A stretch of DNA of 64,000 bases from contig NZ_KB890738.1 in NCBI RefSeq assembly GCF_000373245.1, forward strand, positions 1 to 64,000, in the 5' to 3' direction. The translations under genes were made by a program, and so were the position numbers. Shown here one piece after another: positions 17,834-25,642 of this stretch (position 1 is the stretch's first letter; the number at the start of each line of letters is the position of its first letter). The notes below the pieces were generated by a model. The model did not search any database. It was not told where the DNA came from and saw only the letters and a program-made list of their open reading frames with translations. The stretch is from Echinicola pacifica DSM 19836. GTDB taxonomy: Bacteria; Bacteroidota; Bacteroidia; Cytophagales; Cyclobacteriaceae.

Positions 17834-18503
17834 ATTGTAATTAAGGAATACAATCAATTTTGGCCTGCCATAATTCCCTTCCTATGAGCTGGGATCCTAA
17901 AGGAAACCTGGCTATGCAATTAAGCTTCACCGGAAATGGGCTTGCAATAATAGGTAGGGTCTTGAGCATTCTTTGCGTAAAAAAAGCTTATTGGCTGTCA
18001 GTAAGGAAAATTGTAATAAAATAATACAATAACTTTTGGCCTGCCATAAATCCCTTCCTATGAGCTGAGATCCTAAAGGAAACCTGGCTATGCAAATAAG
18101 CTTCACCAGAAATGGGCTTGCAATAATAGGTAGGGTCTATGGTATTCAAATCGTAGAAAAGGATTATTAGATATCCATAAGGCAGGTTGTAATTAAGGAA
18201 TACAATCAATTTTGGCCTGCCATAATTCCCTTCCTATGAGCTGCGATCCTAAAGGAAACCTGGCTATGCAATTAAGCTTCACTGGAAATGGGCTTACAAT
18301 AAATAGGTAGGGTCTATGGTATTCAAATTGTAGAAAAAGCTTATTAACTATCGGTAAGGAAGATTGTAATTAAGGAATACAATCAATTTTGGCCTGCCAT
18401 AATTCCCTTCCTATGGGCTGGGATCCTGAAAGAAATCTGGCTATGCAATTAAGCTTCACTGGAAATGGGCTTGCAATAAATAGGTAGGGTCTATAGTATT
18501 AAT
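17834..18503. repeat. Four tandem copies of a ~176-bp repeat with conserved stem arms
   Basis: Copies start at 17834, 18010, 18186 and 18363, so the period is 176, 176 and 177 bp; the fourth copy is truncated near 18503. Each copy begins with an AT-rich inverted repeat (ATTGTA...TACAAT, 9-nt spacer; extended to a 9-bp stem in copy 1). A conserved core of about 95 bp follows, opened by CCTGCC (17864-17869 in copy 1) and closed by GGTAGG (17953-17958). These can pair as RNA with one G-U. Inside the core, AAGC and GCTT can pair around a variable loop. The region after the core differs more between copies. Copies differ mostly by point changes, as expected of old tandem duplications. Confidence 0.85.
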
Positions 18504-18590
18504 AAACTTGAAATCACTAGCTATAAAAAGGGAAATGAGCAGATGATGAATGAGGGGATTGAAGAAAAAAGAGGCGAGTCAACATGGGAC

Positions 18591-18627
18591 AAAAAAAGAA
18601 GGCAGAACCTATGCCCTGCCTTCTTTT
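18591..18627 (-). terminator. Terminator of the M1 peptidase gene
   Basis: AAAAGAAGGCAG (18594-18605) and CTGCCTTCTTTT (18616-18627) form a perfect 12-bp stem with a 10-nt loop. On the minus strand it is followed by a run of T, 26 bp after the peptidase stop codon. This is a classical intrinsic terminator. Confidence 0.85.
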
Positions 18628-18652
18628 GCAACTAATTATATAATAGAATGCC

Positions 18653-20608
18653 TTAATCTTTATCGTAGATTGCAGCAGGCCATTTGTCATTTCCGATATT
18701 TACATCCGGAAGAATCTTATCAGGGTCAATCTCTATGCTTTTTACGACTTTATCAGATTGGAAAAGGTGATTCCATTGATTTCCTCTTTGCCAGATCTCC
18801 ACTGGAAGCTTCACTCTTTCGGAAGATCCATCCTCGAAGATCACTTCAAGCAATACCGGCATCGGCACCCCACCTCTATTGGAAAGTGCCAGTACATAAT
18901 TGCCACCATAAGGATATACAGCGTCTATGGAAAGGTCAATATTTTCGGTACCATAGAACCAATTTTGCCAGAACCAGTTAAGGTTTTCTCCAGCCACATT
19001 TTCCATATGGTTGAAGAAATCCGTTGGTTGAGGGTGCTTATAAGCCCAGGTTTTGATATATGATTTGAAGGCATTGTCAAAGCGGGCATGGTCTAGGATG
19101 TACTCTCTAAGCATAATCAAACCTATACCTGGCTTCATATAAGCGGTCATGCCTAGGTTACTGGTATTGACCACGTCTGGATAAGTTTCTATGCCTTCGC
19201 GGGTTTCTCTATTGAACCAAGAAAGGTATTTACGGGTATGGTCGAGGTCGGCGGTATATTCGCCATCATTGAAGGCCTGAGTGCTATAGTGGTTGATGAA
19301 AGTATTGAATCCCTCATCCATCCATGGATAAAGACGCTCATTACTTCCGACGATCATAGGAAACCAGTTGTGACCAAACTCGTGATCGGTCACTCCCCAA
19401 AGGTCCTCGCCTTTGCTTTCGAAAGAGCAGAAGTTAAGACCAGGGTATTCCATTCCACCGATGTCTGCGGCCACGTTGGTGGCGGAAGCATAGGGGAATT
19501 CGAACCACATTTCAGAATAATGCTCGATGGAGGCTTTGCTATACTCAGTGGATCTGGCCCAAGCTTCCTGTCCATCACTTTCTTTTGGATAAACTGACTG
19601 AGCGATGATCGTTTTGCCACTTGGGAGGTCCACTTTTGCGGCATCCCAGATGAAGGCTTTAGAACTAGCGAAGGCTACGTCTCTGGAGTTTTCGATTTTA
19701 AATTTCCAGGTAAGGGTGCCATCCGATTTGGCGCGGGTAGCGGGGTCAGCCACTTCCTCAGCTTTCAGGATCTGCACCGCAGTATCACTTTTCATCGCCT
19801 GGTTTAGGCGGTTTTGCATTTCTTTGGAAAGCACTTCTCCTGGGTTAAGAAACTCTCCAGAGCCCACCACGATATGCTGAGCGGGGGCGGTAACGCTGTA
19901 TTCAAAGTCGCCGTATTCCAGATAGAACTCACCAGCACCGAGATAAGGCTCCACATTCCATCCTTTCACATCATCGAATACTGCCAGACGTGGATACCAC
20001 TGCGCCAGGGCATAAATGGTACCTTCTTCCACTTCCAATCGGCCCATTCTGTCCATTCCTTTGACAGGGATGATATAAGAAAAGTCCATAGAAATGGTCG
20101 CCTGCCCACCTTTGGCAGGGATAGGCTCTGCAAAGAACACCTGCATACGGGTGTCATTGATGACAAATCGGTTAGAATTATCACCTTTTTTGCCAACTTT
20201 TCCATTGATATTGGACAGCTTATAGCCACCATCCACATCTCCATTATAGCGATTACCCTGGATAGGAGTGGTTAAAGTACCTCTAGACTCCTTGGTAAAG
20301 CGGTTTTGCTCTAAGCTAAGCCACACAAAATCCAATTCTTCCGGGCTATTATTCGTATAAGTGATGCTGATCGATCCAGTGATAGAATGATCCTCGTCAT
20401 TGAGAGTAACGTCTATCTTATAATCGGCCTCATTCTGCCAGTAATTTGGGCCTGGCTTGCCAGAAGCAGAGCGGAACATATTGCCTTTGCGGTAAATAAA
20501 ATCTCCAAATTCTCCTTGGTTATTCTCTTCTACTTGCTGGGCCACCGCAAAATGCGCCATAAACAAGCTCAAAAACAGAACTGATAATTTCCCTAAAGTG
20601 TATTTCAT
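18653..20608 (-). CDS. M1 family zinc metallopeptidase, secreted
   Basis: This 651-residue peptidase has an N-terminal signal peptide (cleavage near AVAQQ, residue 24). It carries the gluzincin zinc site HEFGH starting at H408, with the third ligand Glu 18 residues later in MDEGFN. The M1 family are aminopeptidases, and here the catalytic domain is preceded by the usual N-terminal beta domain. The exopeptidase GAMEN motif is not seen in its usual form (a degenerate ADIGGMEYPG stands in its place), as in several bacterial M1 relatives. It is monocistronic, with its own terminator and a candidate -7 element at 20634-20641. Likely role: periplasmic or surface peptide degradation. Confidence 0.9.
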   Translation of the reverse strand: MKYTLGKLSVLFLSLFMAHFAVAQQVEENNQGEFGDFIYRKGNMFRSASGKPGPNYWQNEADYKIDVTLNDEDHSITGSISITYTNNSPEELDFVWLSLEQNRFTKESRGTLTTPIQGNRYNGDVDGGYKLSNINGKVGKKGDNSNRFVINDTRMQVFFAEPIPAKGGQATISMDFSYIIPVKGMDRMGRLEVEEGTIYALAQWYPRLAVFDDVKGWNVEPYLGAGEFYLEYGDFEYSVTAPAQHIVVGSGEFLNPGEVLSKEMQNRLNQAMKSDTAVQILKAEEVADPATRAKSDGTLTWKFKIENSRDVAFASSKAFIWDAAKVDLPSGKTIIAQSVYPKESDGQEAWARSTEYSKASIEHYSEMWFEFPYASATNVAADIGGMEYPGLNFCSFESKGEDLWGVTDHEFGHNWFPMIVGSNERLYPWMDEGFNTFINHYSTQAFNDGEYTADLDHTRKYLSWFNRETREGIETYPDVVNTSNLGMTAYMKPGIGLIMLREYILDHARFDNAFKSYIKTWAYKHPQPTDFFNHMENVAGENLNWFWQNWFYGTENIDLSIDAVYPYGGNYVLALSNRGGVPMPVLLEVIFEDGSSERVKLPVEIWQRGNQWNHLFQSDKVVKSIEIDPDKILPDVNIGNDKWPAAIYDKD

Positions 20609-20633
20609 ATCTTGAGTATATTAAATAATGCTG

Positions 20634-20641
20634 CAAATTTA
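20634..20641 (-). promoter_or_regulatory. Candidate -7 promoter element of the M1 peptidase gene
   Basis: On the minus strand the sequence is TAAATTTG, a match to the Bacteroidota -7 consensus TAnnTTTG. It lies about 26 bp before the start codon. There is no exact TTG at the -33 position (CTG at 20658-20660 is closest), so the call is moderate. Confidence 0.45.
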
Positions 20642-20789
20642 CATAAACTATCACGAACAGAAAATGGATTTATTTCAGCGGTCGTAAATTAGGCTCAGAT
20701 AAATTAATTAATAGAGATGAAATACTAAGGATATTTCCTCCACAGAGAGATAACTGCCCTGAAAATAAGGTTAAAAAACCGTCCAGCTC

Positions 20790-21467
20790 TTATGGTTTAG
20801 CGGAATAGTGTAAGCGGTAGGATTTCACAGCCAAGGTATCCTGACTTGTCATATGCTCAATAAAATCCTCATTAAAAACATTATGAACCGTACCGAAGTC
20901 CACGGATATCAGTGTGCCTTCCTCAGAATATCGGACAAGCTTATAATACAATAAGGCCACTTCCAGCGCAGACTGCTCCTCGCCATACATGATATGCTGG
21001 ATAGTGTACTGCCCATAGCTGCTGATATCATAGGGGAATTTAAAGAAGTCCGTGTCCACCAGCGGCGTATCCTCCACCTCATTCATCAAATTAGATTTCA
21101 TGATAATGGCATCCTCCACCCTCTCCACGGCTGAGATCTCCGAGGCGAAACTAATCCTACCGTTGGCAAAATAGGTAAATCGGGCACCATCCCCATAATT
21201 GATCCCTGGCTCCACAAATTTAGAATTGTATGAAGTGAAGCCTATGGTATAATACCGCCCCAAATAGTCGGCAATGCTGATGTTTTCTGATAGAGGATCT
21301 AATAGCTCTCCTCCCGCAAATACACGCATCTCAGACTTGACAGCAATGGAATCAAAAGTCAAGGTAATCGGATAAGCAGGAAGCTGCTCCTGCTCCTCAC
21401 AGGAATAAAAAACTGCTATCACGCATAATAATGCCCAGAGGCCAGAGGAAGGTATTGATTTCTTCAT
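20790..21467 (-). CDS. Uncharacterised lipoprotein
   Basis: This 225-residue protein has a signal peptide with a lipobox ending FYSC (about residue 23), so it should be anchored in the outer or inner membrane facing the periplasm or surface. I do not recognise a family. The rest is mixed beta-rich sequence, with conserved-looking segments such as YYTIGFTSYNSKFVEPGINYG, and no further membrane helices. It is divergent from the TetR gene, with a long dyad overlapping its promoter, so it may be the regulator's target. A candidate promoter (21516-21542) would start transcription about 40 bp before the ATG. Confidence 0.7.
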   Translation of the reverse strand: MKKSIPSSGLWALLCVIAVFYSCEEQEQLPAYPITLTFDSIAVKSEMRVFAGGELLDPLSENISIADYLGRYYTIGFTSYNSKFVEPGINYGDGARFTYFANGRISFASEISAVERVEDAIIMKSNLMNEVEDTPLVDTDFFKFPYDISSYGQYTIQHIMYGEEQSALEVALLYYKLVRYSEEGTLISVDFGTVHNVFNEDFIEHMTSQDTLAVKSYRLHYSAKP

Positions 21468-21515
21468 TTTTATTAAATCGTATTAAGTATAAAACTTTAA
21501 TTTTATTCTTTCTCC

Positions 21516-21542
21516 CAAACATAAATATAAAAATCTCCCCAA
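21516..21542 (-). promoter_or_regulatory. Promoter of the lipoprotein gene
   Basis: Read on the minus strand, TATGTTTG (21523-21516) matches TAnnTTTG, and TTG (21542-21540) lies 16 bp upstream, close to the expected -33 spacing. The -33 element falls inside the left arm of the dyad at 21533-21580. Confidence 0.55.
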
Positions 21543-21580
21543 GTGGTGACATAAATAGAATTTTGTCACCACTTGGAGAT
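21533..21580. promoter_or_regulatory. Long dyad between lipoprotein and TetR genes (candidate operator)
   Basis: The arm 21533-21551 (ATCTCC, two unpaired C, AAGTGGTGACA) is complementary to TGTCACCACTTGGAGAT (21564-21580), giving 17 paired positions around a 12-nt spacer. No T-run follows and the genes diverge here, so a terminator is unlikely. The left arm covers the -33 element of the lipoprotein promoter. It could be the TetR-family regulator's binding site; this is inference. Confidence 0.55.
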
Positions 21581-21632
21581 ATAATGAATTTTTAAATCAA
21601 TAAATTAGCCCGGAAGCAAAACCGTATGATTC

Positions 21633-22304
21633 ATGGCACGAAAAATACCAGAGGGAGAATTCCGAAATAAGGAGCGCACAAAGCTAAAACTGATCCAAGC
21701 GGTAGGGGTGATCATCCGCACCGAGGGCTATACCAAGCTTGGTGTAAACCGCATAGCCGACACTGCCGGGGTTAGCAAAAAACTAATCTACCGCTACTTC
21801 GGAAATGCAGATAAGCTCATTGAGACTTATGTAAAAGGCGAGGATTACTGGATGATGTTTTCTACTTCTGATCAGGAGCCAATCGAGGAGTCTGTGGAAG
21901 ACCAGGGACAAGCAGCCATAGCAAGGATGCTTAAAAGTCTCTATGAGCATCTGGAGAGTTCTCCAGAAGCACGAAAGATCATCGTCTGGGAGATAAGCGA
22001 AAAAAGTCAACTCATGAAAGAGGTCAGCCAAAATCGCGAAAAATTCGGCGCCCCGATTTTAGCTCAGCTGGATGCTTTCTTCGATTCCAGCGACATCGAT
22101 ATCAGGGGGATCCTATCCCTTCTGCTAGGGGGGATATATTATATCAACTTACATTCAAATAGCACTGGGGGGAACTTTTGCGAGATAGAAAACCAATCCG
22201 AAGAACGCAAGAAACGCATTTTCAAAAGCTTGGAGGCCATTTTGGAATGGACCTACGAGGAGGCTGGGAAGCAAAAAACCAGAGAGAAAACTCCAAGCAA
22301 ATAA
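21633..22304 (+). CDS. TetR/AcrR family transcriptional regulator
   Basis: This 223-residue protein has a TetR-type N-terminal DNA-binding domain: KLIQAVGVIIRTEGYTKLGVNRIAD with the recognition helix GVSKKLIYRYFGNADKLIETY, residues about 15-60. A helical ligand-binding C-terminal half follows. The ligand is unknown. TetR proteins usually repress a neighbouring or divergent gene; here the divergent lipoprotein gene and the dyad between them are the natural target. The aldehyde dehydrogenase gene downstream is separated by a terminator-like hairpin and 184 bp, so it is probably independent. Confidence 0.92.
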   Translation: MARKIPEGEFRNKERTKLKLIQAVGVIIRTEGYTKLGVNRIADTAGVSKKLIYRYFGNADKLIETYVKGEDYWMMFSTSDQEPIEESVEDQGQAAIARMLKSLYEHLESSPEARKIIVWEISEKSQLMKEVSQNREKFGAPILAQLDAFFDSSDIDIRGILSLLLGGIYYINLHSNSTGGNFCEIENQSEERKKRIFKSLEAILEWTYEEAGKQKTREKTPSK

Positions 22305-22378
22305 AATCAAGAATCCTAAATAACCTGAGCTGAGGCCCTTACAGAAAAGGTCTAAAGCTGGACAGCAATAGAATCCTA

Positions 22379-22416
22379 AACTGTTTTACTCGAAAGAAGT
22401 AAAACAGTTATCTTTA
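22379..22416 (+). terminator. Terminator after the TetR gene
   Basis: AACTGTTTTACT (22379-22390) and AGTAAAACAGTT (22398-22409) form a perfect 12-bp stem with a 7-nt loop, followed by ATCTTTAATTT. It lies 75 bp after the TetR stop codon. The tail is only moderately T-rich. Confidence 0.6.
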
Positions 22417-22488
22417 ATTTCTTATAAATATTGAATAACTTCTAGGGCTTTTCCCAATACTAATTTTAGCATAAACCATAGACTTACC

Positions 22489-24033
22489 ATGACTAGCGCA
22501 ATAAATATTAAAGAGATCTTCGAGGCATTAGAACTTAATGAAGTAAACAAAGGCACCTGGACCGGTGTGGATGCGATAGACCTCAAAGGGGAGTGGCTGA
22601 TCAGTCATTCCCCTGTGGACGGTCAGGAGATCGGCAAGGTTCAGATGACCAGCCGCGAGTCTTACGAAAAGGTAATTACGAAAGCCGAGAAGGCCTTCAA
22701 AACCTGGCGGAAGGTCCCGGCACCACAGCGGGGGGAAGTCATCCGTCAGATTGGCAATGAACTAAGGAAGAAAAAAGAAGCTCTGGGGAGATTGGTTTCT
22801 TACGAAATGGGGAAATCCTACCAGGAAGGACTGGGAGAAGTGCAGGAGATGATAGACATCTGTGATTTTGCGGTGGGGCTATCGCGGCAGCTATATGGCC
22901 TGACCATGCATTCAGAGCGTCCCGCACACCGCATGTACGAGCAGTGGCACCCCCTGGGCTTAGTCGGTATTATCTCAGCCTTTAACTTTCCTGTGGCTGT
23001 ATGGGCATGGAATACCATGATCGCCTGGACCTGCGGCAATGTATGCGTATGGAAGCCCTCCGAAAAGACCCCACTGACCTCATTGGCCTGCCAGCAATTG
23101 GCGGCGAACATCTTCAAGACCAATGGTTATCCCGAAGGCATCTGCTCACTCCTTACGGGCGATGCCATCGTGGGCTCTTATCTTACCCAGGATCCACGCA
23201 TCGCATTGGTCTCCGCCACTGGCTCCATCGGGATGGGCAAGGCCGTGGGCGAAGCCGTCGGAGGTCGATTAGGAAAGGTATTGCTGGAGCTGGGAGGAAA
23301 TAATGCTATGATCATCTCCGATCAAGCTGACCTGGAGATAGCCATTCGGGGAGCGCTATTTGGCGCTGTCGGTACCGCCGGGCAGCGATGTACCAGCACC
23401 AGAAGGCTGATCATCCGTGAGAATATCTATGAGGAAGTGAAAGAACGACTCGCCACGGCCTATCAAAAATTGACTATCGGCAATCCATTGGACGAAAAAA
23501 ACCATATCGGTCCCTTGATCGATCAGTCTGCCGTAAATCAGTACCTAAGAGCGATCGAAAGAGTAAAGGCAGAAGGCGGACATGAGGTGGTCCCAGGGGA
23601 GGTCCTGCAAGGTGCTGGCTACGAGTCCGGCTGCTATGTCAAGCCATGTATTTACGAGGTGGAAAACCACTTCCAGATCGTCCAGCATGAGACCTTTGCT
23701 CCCATACTTTATTTGATCAAATACACCGAACTGGATGAGGCGATCAGCCTGCAAAATGCCGTTCCACAAGGTCTTTCTTCCGCTATAATGACCCTCAATA
23801 TGAGGGAAATGGAAACATTCCTCTCCGTCCAAGGCTCTGACTGCGGTATCGCTAATGTAAATATAGGTACCTCAGGAGCGGAAATTGGAGGGGCTTTCGG
23901 GGGTGAAAAAGAGACCGGCGGTGGAAGGGAGTCCGGTTCTGACGCCTGGAAAGCCTATATGCGCCGACAAACCAATACCATAAATTATAGCTCAGAGCTA
24001 CCACTAGCTCAGGGCATCAAATTCGATATTTAA
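22489..24033 (+). CDS. Aldehyde dehydrogenase, ALDH7 (aminoadipate semialdehyde) type
   Basis: This 514-residue NAD-dependent dehydrogenase has the complete active site: E267 in LLELGGNN and catalytic C301 in GQRCTSTRRL. The Rossmann segment around IISAFNFPVAVWAWN and TGSIGMGKAVG binds the cofactor. The sequence resembles the ALDH7 / antiquitin group, which oxidises L-aminoadipate semialdehyde in lysine degradation and some betaine or lipid aldehydes. The GTAGQRCTSTRR and GAEIGGAFGGEKETGGGRESGSD segments support that group. No lysine-catabolism partner gene is adjacent, so the substrate is inferred from family only. Cytoplasmic; transcribed alone, with a hairpin at 24080-24111 downstream. Confidence 0.9.
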   Translation: MTSAINIKEIFEALELNEVNKGTWTGVDAIDLKGEWLISHSPVDGQEIGKVQMTSRESYEKVITKAEKAFKTWRKVPAPQRGEVIRQIGNELRKKKEALGRLVSYEMGKSYQEGLGEVQEMIDICDFAVGLSRQLYGLTMHSERPAHRMYEQWHPLGLVGIISAFNFPVAVWAWNTMIAWTCGNVCVWKPSEKTPLTSLACQQLAANIFKTNGYPEGICSLLTGDAIVGSYLTQDPRIALVSATGSIGMGKAVGEAVGGRLGKVLLELGGNNAMIISDQADLEIAIRGALFGAVGTAGQRCTSTRRLIIRENIYEEVKERLATAYQKLTIGNPLDEKNHIGPLIDQSAVNQYLRAIERVKAEGGHEVVPGEVLQGAGYESGCYVKPCIYEVENHFQIVQHETFAPILYLIKYTELDEAISLQNAVPQGLSSAIMTLNMREMETFLSVQGSDCGIANVNIGTSGAEIGGAFGGEKETGGGRESGSDAWKAYMRRQTNTINYSSELPLAQGIKFDI

Positions 24034-24079
24034 GTCCTAACTGTTTTGCTTTCCCTCAATACCAAAAGCAAATATCAAT

Positions 24080-24111
24080 GGAGTTTCCTTCTTCCTCAAG
24101 GAGGAAACTCC
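24080..24111 (+). terminator. Hairpin after the aldehyde dehydrogenase gene
   Basis: GGAGTTTCC (24080-24088) and GGAAACTCC (24103-24111) form a perfect 9-bp stem 46 bp after the stop codon. The tail (TAAATTTCC) is not a clear T-run, so terminator function is uncertain. Confidence 0.4.
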
Positions 24112-24171
24112 TAAATTTCCATCACTCTATTTGCCATTGGTCGATAGAGAAATAGCTTTAAAAAAACCCAA

Positions 24172-24789
24172 ATGAAAAGAATAAACAAAATCGTACTGGC
24201 CTGGATGATTACACTTCTAAGCCCTGGAATAGTGGCGCATTCACAGACTGATTATACTTCAGAAATCAAGGTTTTTCAGGAAGAGCTCAACACAGAATTT
24301 GCGAATCCGGAGGAATCTCCCCTGAAAGAGGAAGATCTGGCGGAGTTTAAAGCGTTGGATTTCTTCCCCATCGACTCCTCCTACCGCGTGGAAGCGGAAT
24401 TTGTGAGAAGCAAAGATGCGGCGCCTTTTAAGATGGAAACCACGACCGCCAGAAGGCCCATTTATGAGAAATATGGAGAGGTATATTTTACCCTAGCGGG
24501 AAATAAATACCGACTCAATATCTACCAAAGTCATGACCTAAGAGAAAAGGAAGAATACAGAACCTACCTTTTCCTCCTTTTCACCGACCAAACCAATGGC
24601 AGTGAGAGCTATGGTGGAGGGCGCTTCATCGACCTGCAAATCCCCGATGGAGAACAGCTCATCCTGGACTTCAATAAGGCCTACAATCCTTACTGTGCTT
24701 ATAATGCTAAATACTCCTGCCCCATCCCGCCTAAGGAAAATGATATGCCTATGGAAATTAGAGCGGGCGTAAAGAAATTTCATGATTAG
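24172..24789 (+). CDS. DUF1684 domain-containing exported protein
   Basis: This 205-residue protein has a signal peptide ending near VAHSQT (about residue 25). Most of the chain matches DUF1684: FKALDFFPIDSSYRV, YGEVYFTLAGNKYRLNIYQ, and the closing block GGGRFIDLQIPDG, LDFNKAYNPYCAYNAKYSCPI with PPKENDMP. The family is common in Bacteroidota and some proteobacteria. Its conserved Cys/Asn-rich C-terminal block suggests a binding or catalytic site, but no function is established as far as I know. It is monocistronic, between the aldehyde dehydrogenase gene and the tRNA genes. Confidence 0.82.
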   Translation: MKRINKIVLAWMITLLSPGIVAHSQTDYTSEIKVFQEELNTEFANPEESPLKEEDLAEFKALDFFPIDSSYRVEAEFVRSKDAAPFKMETTTARRPIYEKYGEVYFTLAGNKYRLNIYQSHDLREKEEYRTYLFLLFTDQTNGSESYGGGRFIDLQIPDGEQLILDFNKAYNPYCAYNAKYSCPIPPKENDMPMEIRAGVKKFHD

Positions 24790-24997
24790 GCCAGACACAG
24801 ACCCAGGGAGTCGGGAGTGAATACTATTCACTTTAGCACAGCTAGATATTGGTATAAAAACACTTGAAAGAACAGTGAAACTAAAATCCCATTGCTTTCT
24901 CAGAGGGCAGCGCCTATTTAAGTGGCCGAACCTATGGATATTTTCAGCTTCATTATCAGGCAGTTAAATTTTATGTTATTTTTTTTCTTTTGAATAT

Positions 24998-25027
24998 TTG
25001 CCAGAATGAAAAATACACCTACCTTTG
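24998..25027 (+). promoter_or_regulatory. Promoter of the tRNA-Val pair
   Basis: TTG (24998-25000) and TACCTTTG (25020-25027) are separated by 19 bp, an exact fit to the Bacteroidota housekeeping promoter (TTG, 17-23 bp, TAnnTTTG). Transcription would start about 30 bp before the first tRNA. The rest of 24790-25063 shows nothing else of note. Confidence 0.8.
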
Positions 25028-25063
25028 CAATCCAATTCAACAACAAATTGTTGGAAACGACCA

Positions 25064-25138
25064 GGGAATTTAGCTCAGTTGGTTCAGAGCATCTGCCTTA
25101 CAAGCAGAGGGTCGGGGGTTCGAATCCCTCAATTCCCA
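25064..25138 (+). tRNA. tRNA-Val (anticodon TAC), first copy
   Basis: The 75-nt cloverleaf is complete. The acceptor arms are GGGAATT and AATTCCC with discriminator A. The D arm is GCTC...GAGC, the anticodon stem TCTGC/GCAGA with loop CTTACAA (anticodon TAC, reads GTA, valine), and the T arm GGGGG-TTCGAAT-CCCTC. The 3' CCA is not fully encoded (CAT follows the discriminator). It is identical to the second copy 51 bp downstream and shares its promoter and terminator. Confidence 0.97.
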
Positions 25139-25151
25139 CATTAGATTAAAA

Positions 25152-25169
25152 GGTAAACAACGGTTTACC
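25152..25169 (+). other. Hairpin between the two tRNA genes
   Basis: GGTAAAC (25152-25158) and GTTTACC (25163-25169) form a 7-bp stem with a 4-nt loop in the spacer. It probably helps separate or process the two tRNAs from one transcript. Confidence 0.5.
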
Positions 25170-25189
25170 AAAATAGAGAAAACATTCTT

Positions 25190-25264
25190 GGGAATTTAGC
25201 TCAGTTGGTTCAGAGCATCTGCCTTACAAGCAGAGGGTCGGGGGTTCGAATCCCTCAATTCCCA
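25190..25264 (+). tRNA. tRNA-Val (anticodon TAC), second copy
   Basis: The mature sequence is identical to the first copy at 25064-25138, with the same 75-nt cloverleaf and TAC anticodon. Unlike the first copy, its discriminator A is followed directly by an encoded CCA (25265-25267). It is co-transcribed with copy one and followed at once by a strong terminator. Confidence 0.97.
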
Positions 25265-25271
25265 CCATATT

Positions 25272-25300
25272 GCCTTTGCATAAGCAGAGGCTTTTTTTTT
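25272..25300 (+). terminator. Terminator of the tRNA-Val operon
   Basis: GCCTTTGC (25272-25279) and GCAGAGGC (25284-25291) pair over 8 positions with one G-U, loop ATAA, followed by a run of T. It lies 7 bp after the second tRNA. Confidence 0.88.
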
Positions 25301-25642
25301 GCCCAATTTTTCCCCGTTCCGGCGCAATTTTCTTTTTGATCTAGAGACAAAGTCAAGAAAGGTGAGGCTTCATTTGAAAATACACTCAGTAATAAGACAA
25401 GCTAAAAAACCCTGGCTAATATTACTATCCAATATTGTCATTCTACTGGATTTGAGGACCTTAAGGCCTACGTAAAATTGACGAAGAATATAATTTTGTA
25501 TACGCAAAACATTTCCTTCTATGGGAAATAATTATATATTGCACTGGGAAACAGATATAACCAACTGTATGTCAACCGGAAAGAAGCAAAGTTCTTAAAT
25601 AAACGTCTTCGTTGATTTTTTCTATTTATCACTGTGCTTTTT
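25301..25642. other. Intergenic stretch, no feature recognised
   Basis: This AT-rich stretch lies between the tRNA terminator and the amidohydrolase gene. No open frame with coding character, no repeat, and no clear promoter match were seen. Confidence 0.6.

Larger units (their letters stand above)
17399..18652. other. Gene-free 1.25-kb stretch with tandem repeats
   Basis: No convincing gene lies between susC and the metallopeptidase gene. The stretch holds the susC upstream region (17399 to about 17690), a short GC-rich palindromic segment near 17760-17815 (GCCCT...AGGGC), four tandem repeats (17834-18503) and the terminator of the metallopeptidase gene (18591-18627). An open frame across the repeats on the minus strand has no start context or recognisable protein features. 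Confidence 0.7.

Noticed and set aside
17988-18209. Open frame of 73 codons on the minus strand across the tandem repeats
   Set aside because: It runs through the repeat units, has no start context or protein family features, and its content simply follows the repeat sequence.
17834-18503. CRISPR array as an explanation of the tandem repeats
   Set aside because: The whole ~176-bp unit is repeated, not short repeats with unique spacers, and no cas genes are present.
18550-18981. Open frame of 143 codons on the plus strand
   Set aside because: It overlaps the terminator and the 3' end of the well-supported M1 peptidase gene in antisense and has no coding character.
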